From an uncultured Prochlorococcus sp. (GTDB lineage Bacteria; Cyanobacteriota; Cyanobacteriia; PCC-6307; Cyanobiaceae), in the NCBI GenBank assembly GCA_902590775.1, contig CACIYC010000001.1, forward strand, positions 1-64,000: a stretch of 64,000 bases of DNA, given 5' to 3'. This document shows positions 7,994-16,902 of the stretch, piece by piece. The notes under the pieces are model-generated. The model had not been told where the DNA came from and made no database searches. It worked only from the letters and a program-made list of their open reading frames with translations. A program made the translations under genes and the position numbers. Within the stretch, counting starts at the first letter, position 1, and each line of letters opens with the position of its first letter.

Positions 7994-9478
7994 ATGGCAC
8001 GTCAACAAGGGTGGATTGCCCTTTTACTTGCATTAGTAATTACTTCTTTTTTACTTTGTATTAATTTACCTTTTCAATTAGGCTTGGATCTTAGAGGCGG
8101 TAGCCAATTAACTCTTGAAGTTCAACCAGTCACATCTACCGATAATGTCAAGTCAGAGCAACTTGAGGCAGTGCTATCAGTTTTAGATAGGAGAGTGAAT
8201 GGGTTAGGTGTAGCAGAATCTTCTCTGAGAACTATTGGGACTAATCAACTTATTTTGGAGTTGCCTGGAGAACAAGAACCATCTAAGGCGGCAAGAGTCC
8301 TAGGAAAAACAGCATTGCTTGAGTTTCGAGCACAAAAGGCTGGAACAAAAGTAGAAATGCAAAAATATCAACGACTTAGAAACCAGTTTAAAAATATTAT
8401 TTTGATTGATGAAGTATCTGGAAAAAGAAATGAAGGTTTTAGTGAGGTTGAATCTAGAGAGAAAAATATTCAGGATTTAAAGACTGCTTTAAATATAAAG
8501 GAGACTTCATTAAATAAAGAAGAGGAATTGGAACAAATTAGACAGAAAATTAATAATGAGATTTTGAGACTTTTTGACACTTCTTATTTGACTGGTAGTG
8601 ACCTAATTAGTGCAGGGAGGCGTCAAGAACAAAATTTATCTTCTTGGGAAGTTACTCTTACTTTTAATAAAGAGGGAGGAGATAAGTTTTCAAAATTAAC
8701 AAAATCTATAGCTGGTTCAGATAGATTACTTGGAATTATTTTAGATGGAGAGCCTATTAGTGAAGCAAGTGTTGGGGAACAGTTCAAATTAGCAGGAATA
8801 ACAGGCGGAGCCGCAACAATTAGTGGCAACTTTACTGCTGATTCGGCAAGGGAATTAGAGGTTCAGCTAAGAGGGGGATCGTTACCTTTGCCTGTAGAGA
8901 TTATTCAAATTAGAACAATAGGACCAACATTAGGTGCAGAGAATATAAAAAGAAGCTTGATAGCGGCTCTTTCAGGATTGGCACTAGTTGCAGTTTTTAT
9001 GATTACTTTTTATAGAATCGCTGGTTTTGTTGCCATTCTTGCGCTCTCTTTTTATTCGATGTTTAACTTTGCTATTTATGCACTTGTTCCTGTTACTCTT
9101 ACACTTCCAGGAATTGCTGGCTTTATATTAAGTATTGGTATGGCAGTTGATGCAAATGTTCTTATATTTGAAAGAGTTAAGGATGAACTTAGAAGAGGAA
9201 ATACTTTAATTAGATCTATAGAAAAGGGTTTTTCTCAGGCTTTCTCTTCAATTATTGATGGACATATAACCACTTTGATTAGTTGCATCTCACTATTTTA
9301 TTTGGGTACAGGTTTTGTAAAGGGTTTTGCCGCAACACTTGGACTTGGTGTTGTAATTAGTTTATTTACAGCTTTAAGTTGTACTAGAGTCCTGTTGAGA
9401 TTCCTTATGAGCTATAAATCTTTAAGACGACCTTCGAACTTTCTATCTTTAAATCAACTTCCCAAACAATCAACATAA
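7994..9478 (+). CDS. secD: SecD, protein translocase subunit
   Basis: Membrane component of the SecDF complex that uses the proton gradient to help SecYEG export proteins. It has an N-terminal membrane helix, the D1 motif GLDLRGGSQL (residues 30-39), a large periplasmic or lumenal region, and five C-terminal transmembrane helices containing SIGMAVDANVLIFER. At 494 aa it is shorter than E. coli SecD (615), as is usual for cyanobacteria. It is 9 nt upstream of secF, and both follow pdhB closely. Confidence 0.97.
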   Translation: MARQQGWIALLLALVITSFLLCINLPFQLGLDLRGGSQLTLEVQPVTSTDNVKSEQLEAVLSVLDRRVNGLGVAESSLRTIGTNQLILELPGEQEPSKAARVLGKTALLEFRAQKAGTKVEMQKYQRLRNQFKNIILIDEVSGKRNEGFSEVESREKNIQDLKTALNIKETSLNKEEELEQIRQKINNEILRLFDTSYLTGSDLISAGRRQEQNLSSWEVTLTFNKEGGDKFSKLTKSIAGSDRLLGIILDGEPISEASVGEQFKLAGITGGAATISGNFTADSARELEVQLRGGSLPLPVEIIQIRTIGPTLGAENIKRSLIAALSGLALVAVFMITFYRIAGFVAILALSFYSMFNFAIYALVPVTLTLPGIAGFILSIGMAVDANVLIFERVKDELRRGNTLIRSIEKGFSQAFSSIIDGHITTLISCISLFYLGTGFVKGFAATLGLGVVISLFTALSCTRVLLRFLMSYKSLRRPSNFLSLNQLPKQST

Positions 9479-9487
9479 AACAAGCTC

Positions 9488-10459
9488 GTGACATTTGCTT
9501 CTAAGATCTCTAATGGGAAAACAACTATAAGTTTGTCCCGTCACCGTAATCAGGTTTGGTTAGTTTCAAGTCTGGGAATTCTTCTTAGTCTTATTGGTTT
9601 TATTTTTTCTTGGTTAAACCCATCAATAGGCTTTCCATTACGTCCTGGGCTTGATTTTACTGGTGGAACTCAAATAAAACTTGAACGAAATTGTGATAAT
9701 CAATGTACAAATATAAGCTCTATAAAAGTTGATGAAGCTCTAAATAAAATTAATTTTTCCGAAAAAGAGGCTAAACAAAAAAATATTTCTGCAAGAGTTC
9801 AATTTTTAGATGGATATAAATCACTTCTTATTAGGATGCCATCATTATCAGCGTCTGAGAGTAAAAAGGTTGTTGATTCGATGGTGAATATTGCAGGTCC
9901 GTTTGAGGAAGGAGGCCAATCTATAGAAACAATAGGACCAACATTAGGAGCTAAATTACTAAAAACAACATTGATATCGCTTTTAGTAGCTTTTTCATGT
10001 GTTGCTATATATATATCAATAAGGTTTGATAGAAGGTTTTCATTCTTTGCCCTTTTAGCTCTTTTTCATGATGTCTTTATAGTCGCTGGAGTATTTTCCT
10101 GGCTTGGCATTTTTTGGGATATTGAAGTTAACAGCCTATTTGCAGTTGCATTGTTAACTATTGCAGGATATTCAGTCAATGACACTGTTGTAGTCTATGA
10201 CAGAATTCGAGAGATTGATAATCAAGATAGTTCATTACCTTACAAGCAAAAGATCGATCTTGCAGTTTCTGCAACTCTTACAAGAACTCTTTATACAAGT
10301 GGTACAACATTGTTGCCATTACTTGCATTGATTTTCTTTGGTGGAACATCTCTTTATTGGTTCTCTATAGCTTTGGCAATAGGTGTTGTTGTAGGGAGTT
10401 GGTCAAGTATTGCATTAGTTCCTTCTTTCCTTTCTGTTAGGGGAGACATTAGATCTTGA
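9488..10459 (+). CDS. secF: SecF, protein translocase subunit
   Basis: Partner of SecD in the export motor. It has an N-terminal helix (WLVSSLGILLSLIGFIFSWL), then GLDFTGGTQIKLE (about 54-66) and the C-terminal RND-type helices with AGYSVNDTVVVYDRIRE, the family's signature. 323 aa. The start is GTG at 9488, 9 nt after secD. A 75-aa membrane ORF follows after 12 nt and may share the transcript. Confidence 0.97.
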   Translation: MTFASKISNGKTTISLSRHRNQVWLVSSLGILLSLIGFIFSWLNPSIGFPLRPGLDFTGGTQIKLERNCDNQCTNISSIKVDEALNKINFSEKEAKQKNISARVQFLDGYKSLLIRMPSLSASESKKVVDSMVNIAGPFEEGGQSIETIGPTLGAKLLKTTLISLLVAFSCVAIYISIRFDRRFSFFALLALFHDVFIVAGVFSWLGIFWDIEVNSLFAVALLTIAGYSVNDTVVVYDRIREIDNQDSSLPYKQKIDLAVSATLTRTLYTSGTTLLPLLALIFFGGTSLYWFSIALAIGVVVGSWSSIALVPSFLSVRGDIRS

Positions 10460-10471
10460 AGTTAAGAAGAA

Positions 10472-10699
10472 ATGTTCTTTTTAAAGAAAAATAATATTAA
10501 AGAAATATTTATATTTTTAAATAGATTCTGGATTCAAATATTTCTTATTATTTTGGCTTTATGGGATCTTCGTTATGAGATGAGATTACTATTTGAGCAT
10601 TTTACATTTATATCACTCTTCTTTACAGTTTATAAGCACCCACTTGCAATTGCTGTTTTACTATTAGCACCTGGTTTCAGAATAAGAATATTTAAGTAA
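10472..10699 (+). CDS. Small two-helix membrane protein after secF
   Basis: 75 residues, not recognised. Two hydrophobic segments, IQIFLIILALWDL (about 22-34) and HPLAIAVLLLAPGF, surround a short charged loop; the N- and C-termini are basic. It starts with ATG 12 nt after secF and overlaps the convergent perM-like gene by 8 nt. Its place suggests co-expression with secDF, but a role in export is only a guess. Confidence 0.6.
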   Translation: MFFLKKNNIKEIFIFLNRFWIQIFLIILALWDLRYEMRLLFEHFTFISLFFTVYKHPLAIAVLLLAPGFRIRIFK

Positions 10700-11762
10700 T
10701 ATTTTTTATTTGTTTATCTAGGAAATCATGCACAACAGCTTCTTTTACTATGACTTGTATTACTACAGCTAAAGGAAGTGAGACTAGTAATCCAATTGGA
10801 CCAAAAATTATTGTAAAAATAAATTGTGCAGTTAGAGTAATTCCTGGCAATAATTTAACTTGGTGGTGCATTACTGAAGGTGTTATTATATAGCTTTCTA
10901 TATTTTGGATTGTTATATAAGATAGGAGAATTACAATCGTTTTCCAAGGGGCATCTAATAAAGCAACTGATATAGGGAAGATGATACTTAATGTGGGCCC
11001 AATATTTGGAATAATATTCAATACGCCAGCAATTAAAGCATTTGCTATTACAAGCTTTATTCCTATAAAATAAAGTGTTAGGCCAGCTAATAATGCTACA
11101 AAAGTAGAGCTAATTATTACACCAGTCATCCAATTACTTAGTGCCTCGCCGCACTCTAAAAGTATTAGCCTTGATCTTCTTCTGTAAAATGAGGGTATTA
11201 ATTTAATAAATGCTTCTCTATAAGCTTCAGGCTGAACTGATACCATTAGACTAATTGAAAGCACAAAAATTATTTGTATTATTCCTATTCCCAGATTTCC
11301 TGCAATATTAAGAAGTCTCTTTATACTATCTGAAATTCCATTTGCTAAAATAACTCCGTCAGGCAGAGGGTTGAATTCTTTAAAGACAAGGCCATTATTT
11401 ATTAAGTTAGAATCTTCTCCAAAAAATAAACTAATAATCTTTTCTATCCCTACTGATATTATTTCCCAAAGTGCATTGGCTGATGAAGGAAGCTGAATTA
11501 TTAACTGTTGAAGTTCCTTAGTGAATTGCGGAATTACTATTATCATAAAAATAGATAATAATAAGAAAACACTTGCAAGAGCTATTGTTAAACAAAATTG
11601 TCTAGGTATGTGTAGAAAATTATTTATTTTCCCTGTAAGAGTGCATAAGGCCATTGCAAGTATTAAACCTGCAAAAATTAATATGATTATTTCTTTCAGA
11701 CTCCAAATTAAAAGAATAGCAATTACTAGAAATGCCAATGCAAAAGAATTAGAAAGTTTCAA
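10692..11762 (-). CDS. AI-2E/PerM-family membrane transporter
   Basis: 356-residue integral membrane protein with about seven to eight helices. The N-terminal pair, the long middle soluble region (residues about 90-150) and the C-terminal motif NIIPNIGPTLSIIFPI are typical of the AI-2 exporter (PerM/YdiK) family, which moves small molecules across the inner membrane; substrates in cyanobacteria are not known to me. It starts 5 nt after psb28 ends, on the same strand, so it probably shares the mnmH-psb28 transcript. Confidence 0.88.
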   Translation of the reverse strand: MKLSNSFALAFLVIAILLIWSLKEIIILIFAGLILAMALCTLTGKINNFLHIPRQFCLTIALASVFLLLSIFMIIVIPQFTKELQQLIIQLPSSANALWEIISVGIEKIISLFFGEDSNLINNGLVFKEFNPLPDGVILANGISDSIKRLLNIAGNLGIGIIQIIFVLSISLMVSVQPEAYREAFIKLIPSFYRRRSRLILLECGEALSNWMTGVIISSTFVALLAGLTLYFIGIKLVIANALIAGVLNIIPNIGPTLSIIFPISVALLDAPWKTIVILLSYITIQNIESYIITPSVMHHQVKLLPGITLTAQFIFTIIFGPIGLLVSLPLAVVIQVIVKEAVVHDFLDKQIKNIT

Positions 11763-11767
11763 CGTAT

Positions 11768-12121
11768 TTATTTTTCTGAATAGCCCATTCCATGGCTGGA
11801 TGCATAGCGCTTTGCAAAGCGCATAAAGCGTTCGAAATCAGTTTGACTTTTCCAAACATAAGTAGCTTCTATAGCACTTGGCGTTCCATTTAAGAAACGA
11901 GCCTTGACTTCTCTTGTTGAAAGAACACCTTCTTCGTCAATCATTTTCATGCCTTTTATCGAACCATCTTTGACAGCAGATAATGCTTGAGGATCTTCGA
12001 AAGTAAAAAAAGCTTGGCCTGTTCTCCCATCTCGACTTCTTGTTAAACGTATCTCTGGAATAGAAGGTTCCTCTATCCCATCTAAAAAACTAATCGCCGC
12101 AATTTTCTTTGTTTCAGCCAT
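11768..12121 (-). CDS. psb28: Psb28, photosystem II assembly factor
   Basis: Soluble protein that binds the cytoplasmic face of CP47-containing PSII intermediates and helps assembly or repair. The 117-aa sequence carries the family's [20 protein letters not shown] (residues about 10-29) and GMKMIDEEG and [15 protein letters not shown] segments. Normal length. It lies 63 nt downstream of mnmH and 5 nt upstream of the perM-like gene on the minus strand. Confidence 0.96.
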   Translation of the reverse strand: MAETKKIAAISFLDGIEEPSIPEIRLTRSRDGRTGQAFFTFEDPQALSAVKDGSIKGMKMIDEEGVLSTREVKARFLNGTPSAIEATYVWKSQTDFERFMRFAKRYASSHGMGYSEK

Positions 12122-12184
12122 GGTCTTTAGCGACTCACAATAGATAGTACTGAAAAGACTAATGAAAACGCTAGAAAAAACTTT

Positions 12185-13228
12185 TTAATAAACATGTCCT
12201 TTTTCTATTAAAAGCTCTGCAGAGTTCTTAGGATTTAGTCCTGATAGGTTAACTGTCTGTTTTTTGGAAATTTTTTCAAGTTCAAATTGATAGCACTTAT
12301 CATAATATTCAAGTATTTCTAAACAAGCTTCTTCCCATAAACCATGTTGGATCGACTGCAATGCTTTTTTTGTTCTTTGTGGTCCTAAACGTTTGCTGAT
12401 TCTTAGTGTTGCTTCTTTAAGATCTATCTTTTTATTTTGACTGTATTCATTGACTAGAATTTTCACTCTTTCATCTTTACTTCTTTTGATTTCTAGTAAA
12501 GGTGCGTCTTTCATTTGAGCAAATAATTTATTTGGAATTCTACATTTTCCAAGATTTGCACTTTCCGCTTCTAGCCAAATTCCTTTTGGATTGATTTTTT
12601 CAGTCTTATGAAGATCTTCTGCCAATATATTTTCAAATTGTTCGCAGGTAGGTTGAGGTGGCAATCCAAGACCTCCAAAGCTGCTCCCTTTATGCTTAGC
12701 AATACCTTCTAAATCAATAATTGATTTCCCCATTTTAGAAAGTTCTTTGAGTAGAGAAGTTTTTCCAGTTCCTGTCTTGCCACCTATTAGTCGCAATGAC
12801 CATTCTTTCTCAAATTGTGTTAATGCCCATTTTCGATAGGATTTATAACCCCCATTTAATACAACAGGTTTCAGTCCTATTACTTTCGCTAACCATCCTA
12901 AGCTTGTGGAACGCATTCCACCTCTCCAACAGTAGATTTTTAGATAAGGTTTTACTGATTTTGAGTTTTCTAGTTCTAATTCTTTTATTAAGCTCTTTAG
13001 TTTAGGAGAAGTAATTTTTAGACCTAACAAAATTGCTTTTTCTCTACCTTCGTTTTTATAGGTGATACCAATTAATTCTCTTTCTTCATTATTAAATAAA
13101 GGAATGTTCTTGGCACCAGGCCAATGCCCTTGCATGTATTCTTTTGGACTGCGAACATCTATTAACGGTCCTTCTAGATTTCTGAAAGTATTTAGAGAAT
13201 ATGAAGATGGTATGCCGATTTCTGACAT
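12185..13228 (-). CDS. mnmH: MnmH/SelU, tRNA 2-selenouridine (geranylthio) synthase
   Basis: Modifies wobble 2-thiouridine of some tRNAs through a geranylated to a seleno form. It has an N-terminal rhodanese domain with the active cysteine in YCWRGGMRS (about C100) and a P-loop GGKTGTGKTS (about 149-158). I moved the start to ATG 13228 (347 aa). The longer track form (13294) adds 22 residues before MSEIG and would overlap the divergent gun4 gene. Whether selenium is used here cannot be told from the window, since no selD was seen. Confidence 0.9.
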   Translation of the reverse strand: MSEIGIPSSYSLNTFRNLEGPLIDVRSPKEYMQGHWPGAKNIPLFNNEERELIGITYKNEGREKAILLGLKITSPKLKSLIKELELENSKSVKPYLKIYCWRGGMRSTSLGWLAKVIGLKPVVLNGGYKSYRKWALTQFEKEWSLRLIGGKTGTGKTSLLKELSKMGKSIIDLEGIAKHKGSSFGGLGLPPQPTCEQFENILAEDLHKTEKINPKGIWLEAESANLGKCRIPNKLFAQMKDAPLLEIKRSKDERVKILVNEYSQNKKIDLKEATLRISKRLGPQRTKKALQSIQHGLWEEACLEILEYYDKCYQFELEKISKKQTVNLSGLNPKNSAELLIEKGHVY

Positions 13229-13265
13229 AGTGTAATTAAGTTGAAAATGAAGTTGGTTGTTAGTT

Positions 13266-13997
13266 ATGCCATCTGACACATCTGAATCAACCATCGTTCC
13301 TATTGAAGAGCTGCTTGAAAAGTTTTCAAGTGGGTCTACAAGACAGCGACGTCGTCTCGTTAATGAGATTGAGTCAAGATCTAAGGAATTGACTAGGCTT
13401 GGCCATGAATTATTTGATGATTTTGATAGAGAATCAGATAATTGGTCTAATGGTTGGATTCTTCAAGTCCTCAATAGACACGAAAAAGACTTCCTTGGTG
13501 AATTTTTAAAAAACGAAAAAGTACCTTTTTTTCTTACTCGATCTTCTTTAGGAATAGATTATGCCCCTTTACAGCAAAGTCTCTTAGAAGAGCGTTTTGA
13601 AGAAGCAGACCGAATTACAAGTTCAACTTTAAGAGAGTTGGTTGGCCCAAGTGCTTTGGATCGTGGATATGTATATTTCAGTGAGGTTGAAGCAATTAAT
13701 AGTCTTGATCTGATAAGCATAGATCGCTTGTGGACAGCATATTCTTTAGGTAGATTTGGTTTTTCTGCTCAAGCTCGTATCTTGAATTCTTTAGGTGGTT
13801 CTTATGAAAAGCTTTGGCCAAGGATTGGATGGAAAAATGAAGGTGTCTGGACAAGATATCCAAAAGCATTTACATGGACAATTAAGGCACCTGAAGGGCA
13901 TATGCCTTTAGTTAATCAATTGAGAGGTGTTCGATTAATGGATGCTTATTTGAAGCATCCTTTCTTGCAATCACGTTTGAAATCAAACTTAGATTAA
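13266..13997 (+). CDS. gun4: GUN4-domain tetrapyrrole-binding protein
   Basis: Binds protoporphyrin IX and its Mg form and stimulates Mg-chelatase, steering porphyrin into chlorophyll. The helical N-terminal half (residues about 5-70) precedes the GUN4 domain: LGIDYAPLQQSLLEERFEEA, then LDLISIDRLWTAYSLGRFGFS and WTIKAPEGHMP. The start is ATG 13266 (243 aa) rather than the track's TTG three codons earlier. It is divergent from mnmH with 37 nt between starts, so the promoters must overlap. Confidence 0.93.
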   Translation: MPSDTSESTIVPIEELLEKFSSGSTRQRRRLVNEIESRSKELTRLGHELFDDFDRESDNWSNGWILQVLNRHEKDFLGEFLKNEKVPFFLTRSSLGIDYAPLQQSLLEERFEEADRITSSTLRELVGPSALDRGYVYFSEVEAINSLDLISIDRLWTAYSLGRFGFSAQARILNSLGGSYEKLWPRIGWKNEGVWTRYPKAFTWTIKAPEGHMPLVNQLRGVRLMDAYLKHPFLQSRLKSNLD

Positions 13998-14069
13998 ATC
14001 TGATATTTATTTAAAAGTTTTTTTGCTTGAAAAATTTCTTCCCTAAAAACCGTTAGCTTTTTTATTCTG

Positions 14070-14468
14070 TTGCATTTATCTCACTGGAGTCAATTTACTG
14101 TTCCTTCAACTCTTCAATTAAAATTTTATGTGATGCTCTTGCTAGAACCAGTTGAGAATATGGAAAAGAGAGAACTCATTCAGCTGGGATTGCATGAAGC
14201 ACTAGTAAATGCAGTAGTTCATGGGAATTTAAGTAACCCTTCTAAGCATGTAAGAGTAAGGAGAATTATCACACCTAATTGGTTCGTTTGGCAGATTCAA
14301 GATAAAGGTAATGGACTAAAGGAAGCTCAAAGAAGATTCTGTTTGCCTGCTGAAGTTGAAGCTGAAAGAGGAAGAGGTCTATTCTTAATTCACAAGTGTT
14401 TTGATGATGTTCGTTGGAGTAAGAAAGGTAATCGTGTTCAAGTTGCTTCCAGACGCGAGAAAATATAA
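14070..14468 (+). CDS. RsbW-like anti-sigma factor / HATPase serine kinase
   Basis: Small GHKL ATPase of the anti-sigma class. Of its 132 residues, HEALVNAVVHGN (about 42-53) is the N box, DKGNG the G1 box and GRGLFLI the G2 box. Such proteins bind a sigma factor or phosphorylate an anti-anti-sigma (STAS) partner; no partner gene lies nearby. It follows gun4 by 72 nt and is convergent with the 84-aa gene, 2 nt apart. Confidence 0.9.
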   Translation: MHLSHWSQFTVPSTLQLKFYVMLLLEPVENMEKRELIQLGLHEALVNAVVHGNLSNPSKHVRVRRIITPNWFVWQIQDKGNGLKEAQRRFCLPAEVEAERGRGLFLIHKCFDDVRWSKKGNRVQVASRREKI

Positions 14469-14470
14469 GT

Positions 14471-14725
14471 TTAATGAGAAGGACAACCTGGGTCTTTTAT
14501 TTCACCTTTTATCCAAAGCAATGATTGTTCTATAAGAGCTTCAATATCATCTTTTGAACCATTCTTGATGATTTGAGATAGAGCACTAATTAAAAGTTCC
14601 GCAGCTCTTCTTGAGTTATTTGTTTTAAGTTCATGCCAATTATTATTATTTAATGCTAATTCTGAATGAAGAGAAGAAACAAGCTTTTCTGTACTATCAG
14701 TCCAGATGGATTTCTTTCTATTCAT
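14471..14725 (-). CDS. Conserved small cyanobacterial protein (DUF6439-like)
   Basis: 84 residues, mostly helical: STEKLVSSLHSELAL, then NSRRAAELLISALSQI and IEALIEQSLLWIKGEI, ending GCPSH. The pattern fits a picocyanobacterial family that I recall as DUF6439, but I cannot confirm it. No membrane helix or catalytic motif. It starts 4 nt after the DUF1350 gene on the same strand, so the two are a likely operon. Confidence 0.75.
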   Translation of the reverse strand: MNRKKSIWTDSTEKLVSSLHSELALNNNNWHELKTNNSRRAAELLISALSQIIKNGSKDDIEALIEQSLLWIKGEIKDPGCPSH

Positions 14726-14729
14726 CTCT

Positions 14730-15461
14730 TTACTCTGAAGCGAATGAATATATTGTATCTATTAAGAGTTTAAAATTATTATTTCTATCATCATAATTTG
14801 ACATTTCGTCTAATAATACTTCTCTTATATTTGGAGTAGCAGGAGTTAGATGGTTCCCCTTTAGTTCAATTACCTTTGTTTCGTCTTTACTTCTTGATTG
14901 TAGATGCTCTAGTAGTAAGTGAGTTTGATCAATTTTATCATTCGAAAATTTTATCAAGAGATTTTTGGGCTGTATATATTGATTGCCAATAATTCTCATT
15001 GTTTCTATTGGGCTAGGGCTAAATTCAGTTTCAATATTAAATTTCTTTTTTAGTTTACCAAGGATAGGTATTGACTTATCTGCGTTATAGTTATTAAAAC
15101 TTAATCCAATAAATGATTTGCATTTTCTACCACAATCTGGAGCAATTAAGTGTAATTTACAACCTAAGCTATGTCCTAATCTTATTGGGTTAAAGTCACT
15201 ACTTCCCATCCTTTCCTGAAGTTTTAGTCTGCACTTTCTTAAGCCTTTCCATGCCTCATTTGCTTGAGCTTGATGGTCAAGACTAGGTATATAACTCCAT
15301 GCATGTATTGCAATATTTTTTTTCCTAAGAGCATTTAGAAGTCTTTTATAGCTAATGTTAGGTGATGCAGCTAAATAGCTTCCACCGATCATTTCAATTA
15401 AAGCTGTAGGTTTAGATGGCCAGCTACACCAAGTTTGATCTAATCTCAACCATTTTGCCAT
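14730..15461 (-). CDS. DUF1350 alpha/beta-hydrolase-like protein
   Basis: 243-residue protein of the cyanobacterial/plastid DUF1350 family. Near the N-terminus it has LIEMIGGSYLAASPNISYKR. LGHSLGCKLHLI (about residues 93-104) is shaped like a hydrolase nucleophile elbow with Ser, and KGNHLTPATP near 202 would place the histidine. The substrate is unknown. First gene of a pair with the 84-aa protein, divergent from the exonuclease gene. Confidence 0.85.
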   Translation of the reverse strand: MAKWLRLDQTWCSWPSKPTALIEMIGGSYLAASPNISYKRLLNALRKKNIAIHAWSYIPSLDHQAQANEAWKGLRKCRLKLQERMGSSDFNPIRLGHSLGCKLHLIAPDCGRKCKSFIGLSFNNYNADKSIPILGKLKKKFNIETEFSPSPIETMRIIGNQYIQPKNLLIKFSNDKIDQTHLLLEHLQSRSKDETKVIELKGNHLTPATPNIREVLLDEMSNYDDRNNNFKLLIDTIYSFASE

Positions 15462-15604
15462 TTCGACGCCTTCTTGATAAAGAAAATAATTGATATTTTT
15501 CTATAATTTGTTAATAAAATCAATATGATGATATAAATGAGTATTATTTTTTTTGGTTATTAATTTTGAAATTTAGCTATAATTTAGTGTTGATTTAGAT
15601 AAAG

Positions 15605-16342
15605 ATGCAGAAGGAACTAGAGTTTTTTGGTGGTCAAGGATTTGACGATAAGTCCTTCTTCCCTGAGATGCTTTTGATTCTTGATACTGAAACAACTGGA
15701 CTTGAACCATCGGATTCTCAATGTATTGAACTTGGATCAATTTTGTTTCATGTCAAAAGTCGATCTATACTCGCGCAGAATTCTTTTTTAATTCCAGCAG
15801 AAAGTAATGCTGCAGAATTAATTAATAAGATTCCATCTGAAATTTCAAGAATTTCTCAACCTTGGGAAGAAGGCTTAAAATATTTTGAGGCATTACTTGA
15901 AAAGTCAGATGCAATTTTGGCTCATAATGCAGCTTTTGATAGTAAATGGTTTGGGATTCCTCCCCTCCCAGATATTTCCAAGCCATGGATTTGTTCCATG
16001 GAAGACATTTCTTGGCCATGTGAGCTAAATCTTAAAGGCAGGCCTTCAGTAAGGGATCTTGCCTTAGCTTATGAAGTACCTGTTTGGTCAGCCCATCGAG
16101 CTTTGACTGATTGCATTTATCTTGTTGAGGTCCTTCGTCGTTGTTCGAACTTAGAGACTCTTTTAAAACAAGGATTAGAACCTAGAAGGATAATGAGGGC
16201 ACTTGTTTCATATGACCAAAGACATTTAGCAAAAAATGCTGGATTTCGTTGGAATGATCCAATCCCTGGAGCTTGGACCCGTAGATTAAGTGATAGAGAA
16301 ATTAGAGAGCTTCCTTTTGAAGTTTCTGGGGTTGAACTATAA
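15605..16342 (+). CDS. DnaQ-like 3'-5' exonuclease (DEDDh)
   Basis: 245 residues with the RNase T/DnaQ exonuclease fold. Exo I is LLILDTETTGLEP (D27, E29), Exo II is LAHNAAFDSKWF, and Exo III is SAHRALTDCIYLVEVL with the catalytic His four residues before Asp. It may be a proofreading subunit or a stand-alone nuclease; a polymerase domain is absent. The C-terminal quarter (KNAGFRWND...) is found in stand-alone bacterial relatives. Monocistronic by spacing. Confidence 0.9.
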   Translation: MQKELEFFGGQGFDDKSFFPEMLLILDTETTGLEPSDSQCIELGSILFHVKSRSILAQNSFLIPAESNAAELINKIPSEISRISQPWEEGLKYFEALLEKSDAILAHNAAFDSKWFGIPPLPDISKPWICSMEDISWPCELNLKGRPSVRDLALAYEVPVWSAHRALTDCIYLVEVLRRCSNLETLLKQGLEPRRIMRALVSYDQRHLAKNAGFRWNDPIPGAWTRRLSDREIRELPFEVSGVEL

Positions 16343-16475
16343 TTAGGAAATAAGAAACTTCCTTGTTTAAAACAATTCCTTTAGATCTTTGAAGTGACTA
16401 TGGTGATTTTTTGAAAACCATAATTTTTGTGCCAACCTAAAATTAAATTATGTTCTATTTGAGTAGAAAAATCAT

Positions 16476-16706
16476 ATGCAAGTTAATAGACAAAAAATAA
16501 GAAGAAGTTTGCAAAATTGGCAGCAAGTAAGAAGTTGGGCGAGATTAATTAGAGAGGCTGAGATACTTTGGAAGGTTGATCAAAAGGAATTAAAGAGGCT
16601 TGGTGCGTTGGAATTATCTCAGTTAATGAAAGAAATACCGCCAGCTTATAGAAGGCGGATAAATCTTTGGCTTGTTAAATTTTCATTGAGGACAAGATTT
16701 TATTGA
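16476..16706 (+). CDS. Small basic hypothetical protein
   Basis: 76 residues, very rich in Arg/Lys and Trp, all predicted helical (QVNRQKIRRSLQNWQQVRSW). No membrane segment; it could bind nucleic acid or membrane surfaces, but nothing proves it. Not recognised. ATG at 16476, between the exonuclease gene and hisS, with about 200 nt on the downstream side. Confidence 0.55.
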   Translation: MQVNRQKIRRSLQNWQQVRSWARLIREAEILWKVDQKELKRLGALELSQLMKEIPPAYRRRINLWLVKFSLRTRFY

Positions 16707-16752
16707 ACACAATCAGAAGATTCGTCATCATTTTTTTTTAAATTTATTTCTC

Positions 16753-16851
16753 ATGACTATATTCTTTGTTTTATGGCCTTTTTCGATTCGGACTATTTAT
16801 GGCATTTTCTCTAAGCAATTGTTTTTTTCTAAAACTCGTGGTAAAGGATAA
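16753..16851 (+). CDS. Possible 32-aa peptide upstream of hisS
   Basis: A short open frame with a hydrophobic N-terminus (MTIFFVLWPFSIRTIYG) and a basic tail (SKTRGKG). No convincing ribosome site precedes the ATG. It occupies the gap between the 76-aa gene and hisS. It could be a real small membrane peptide or chance. Confidence 0.2.
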   Translation: MTIFFVLWPFSIRTIYGIFSKQLFFSKTRGKG

Positions 16852-16902
16852 ACAATTATAATTTTAGTTATTTGTTTTAACTATGATCATGGAGTCTTTA
16901 TA

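Noticed and set aside
11521-11826. 101-aa ORF on the plus strand across perM-like and psb28
   Set aside because: Overlaps two well-supported genes in antisense; no upstream signals.
13229-13294. N-terminal extension of MnmH overlapping gun4
   Set aside because: The overlap disappears with internal starts at 13228 and 13266, both of which fit the families better.
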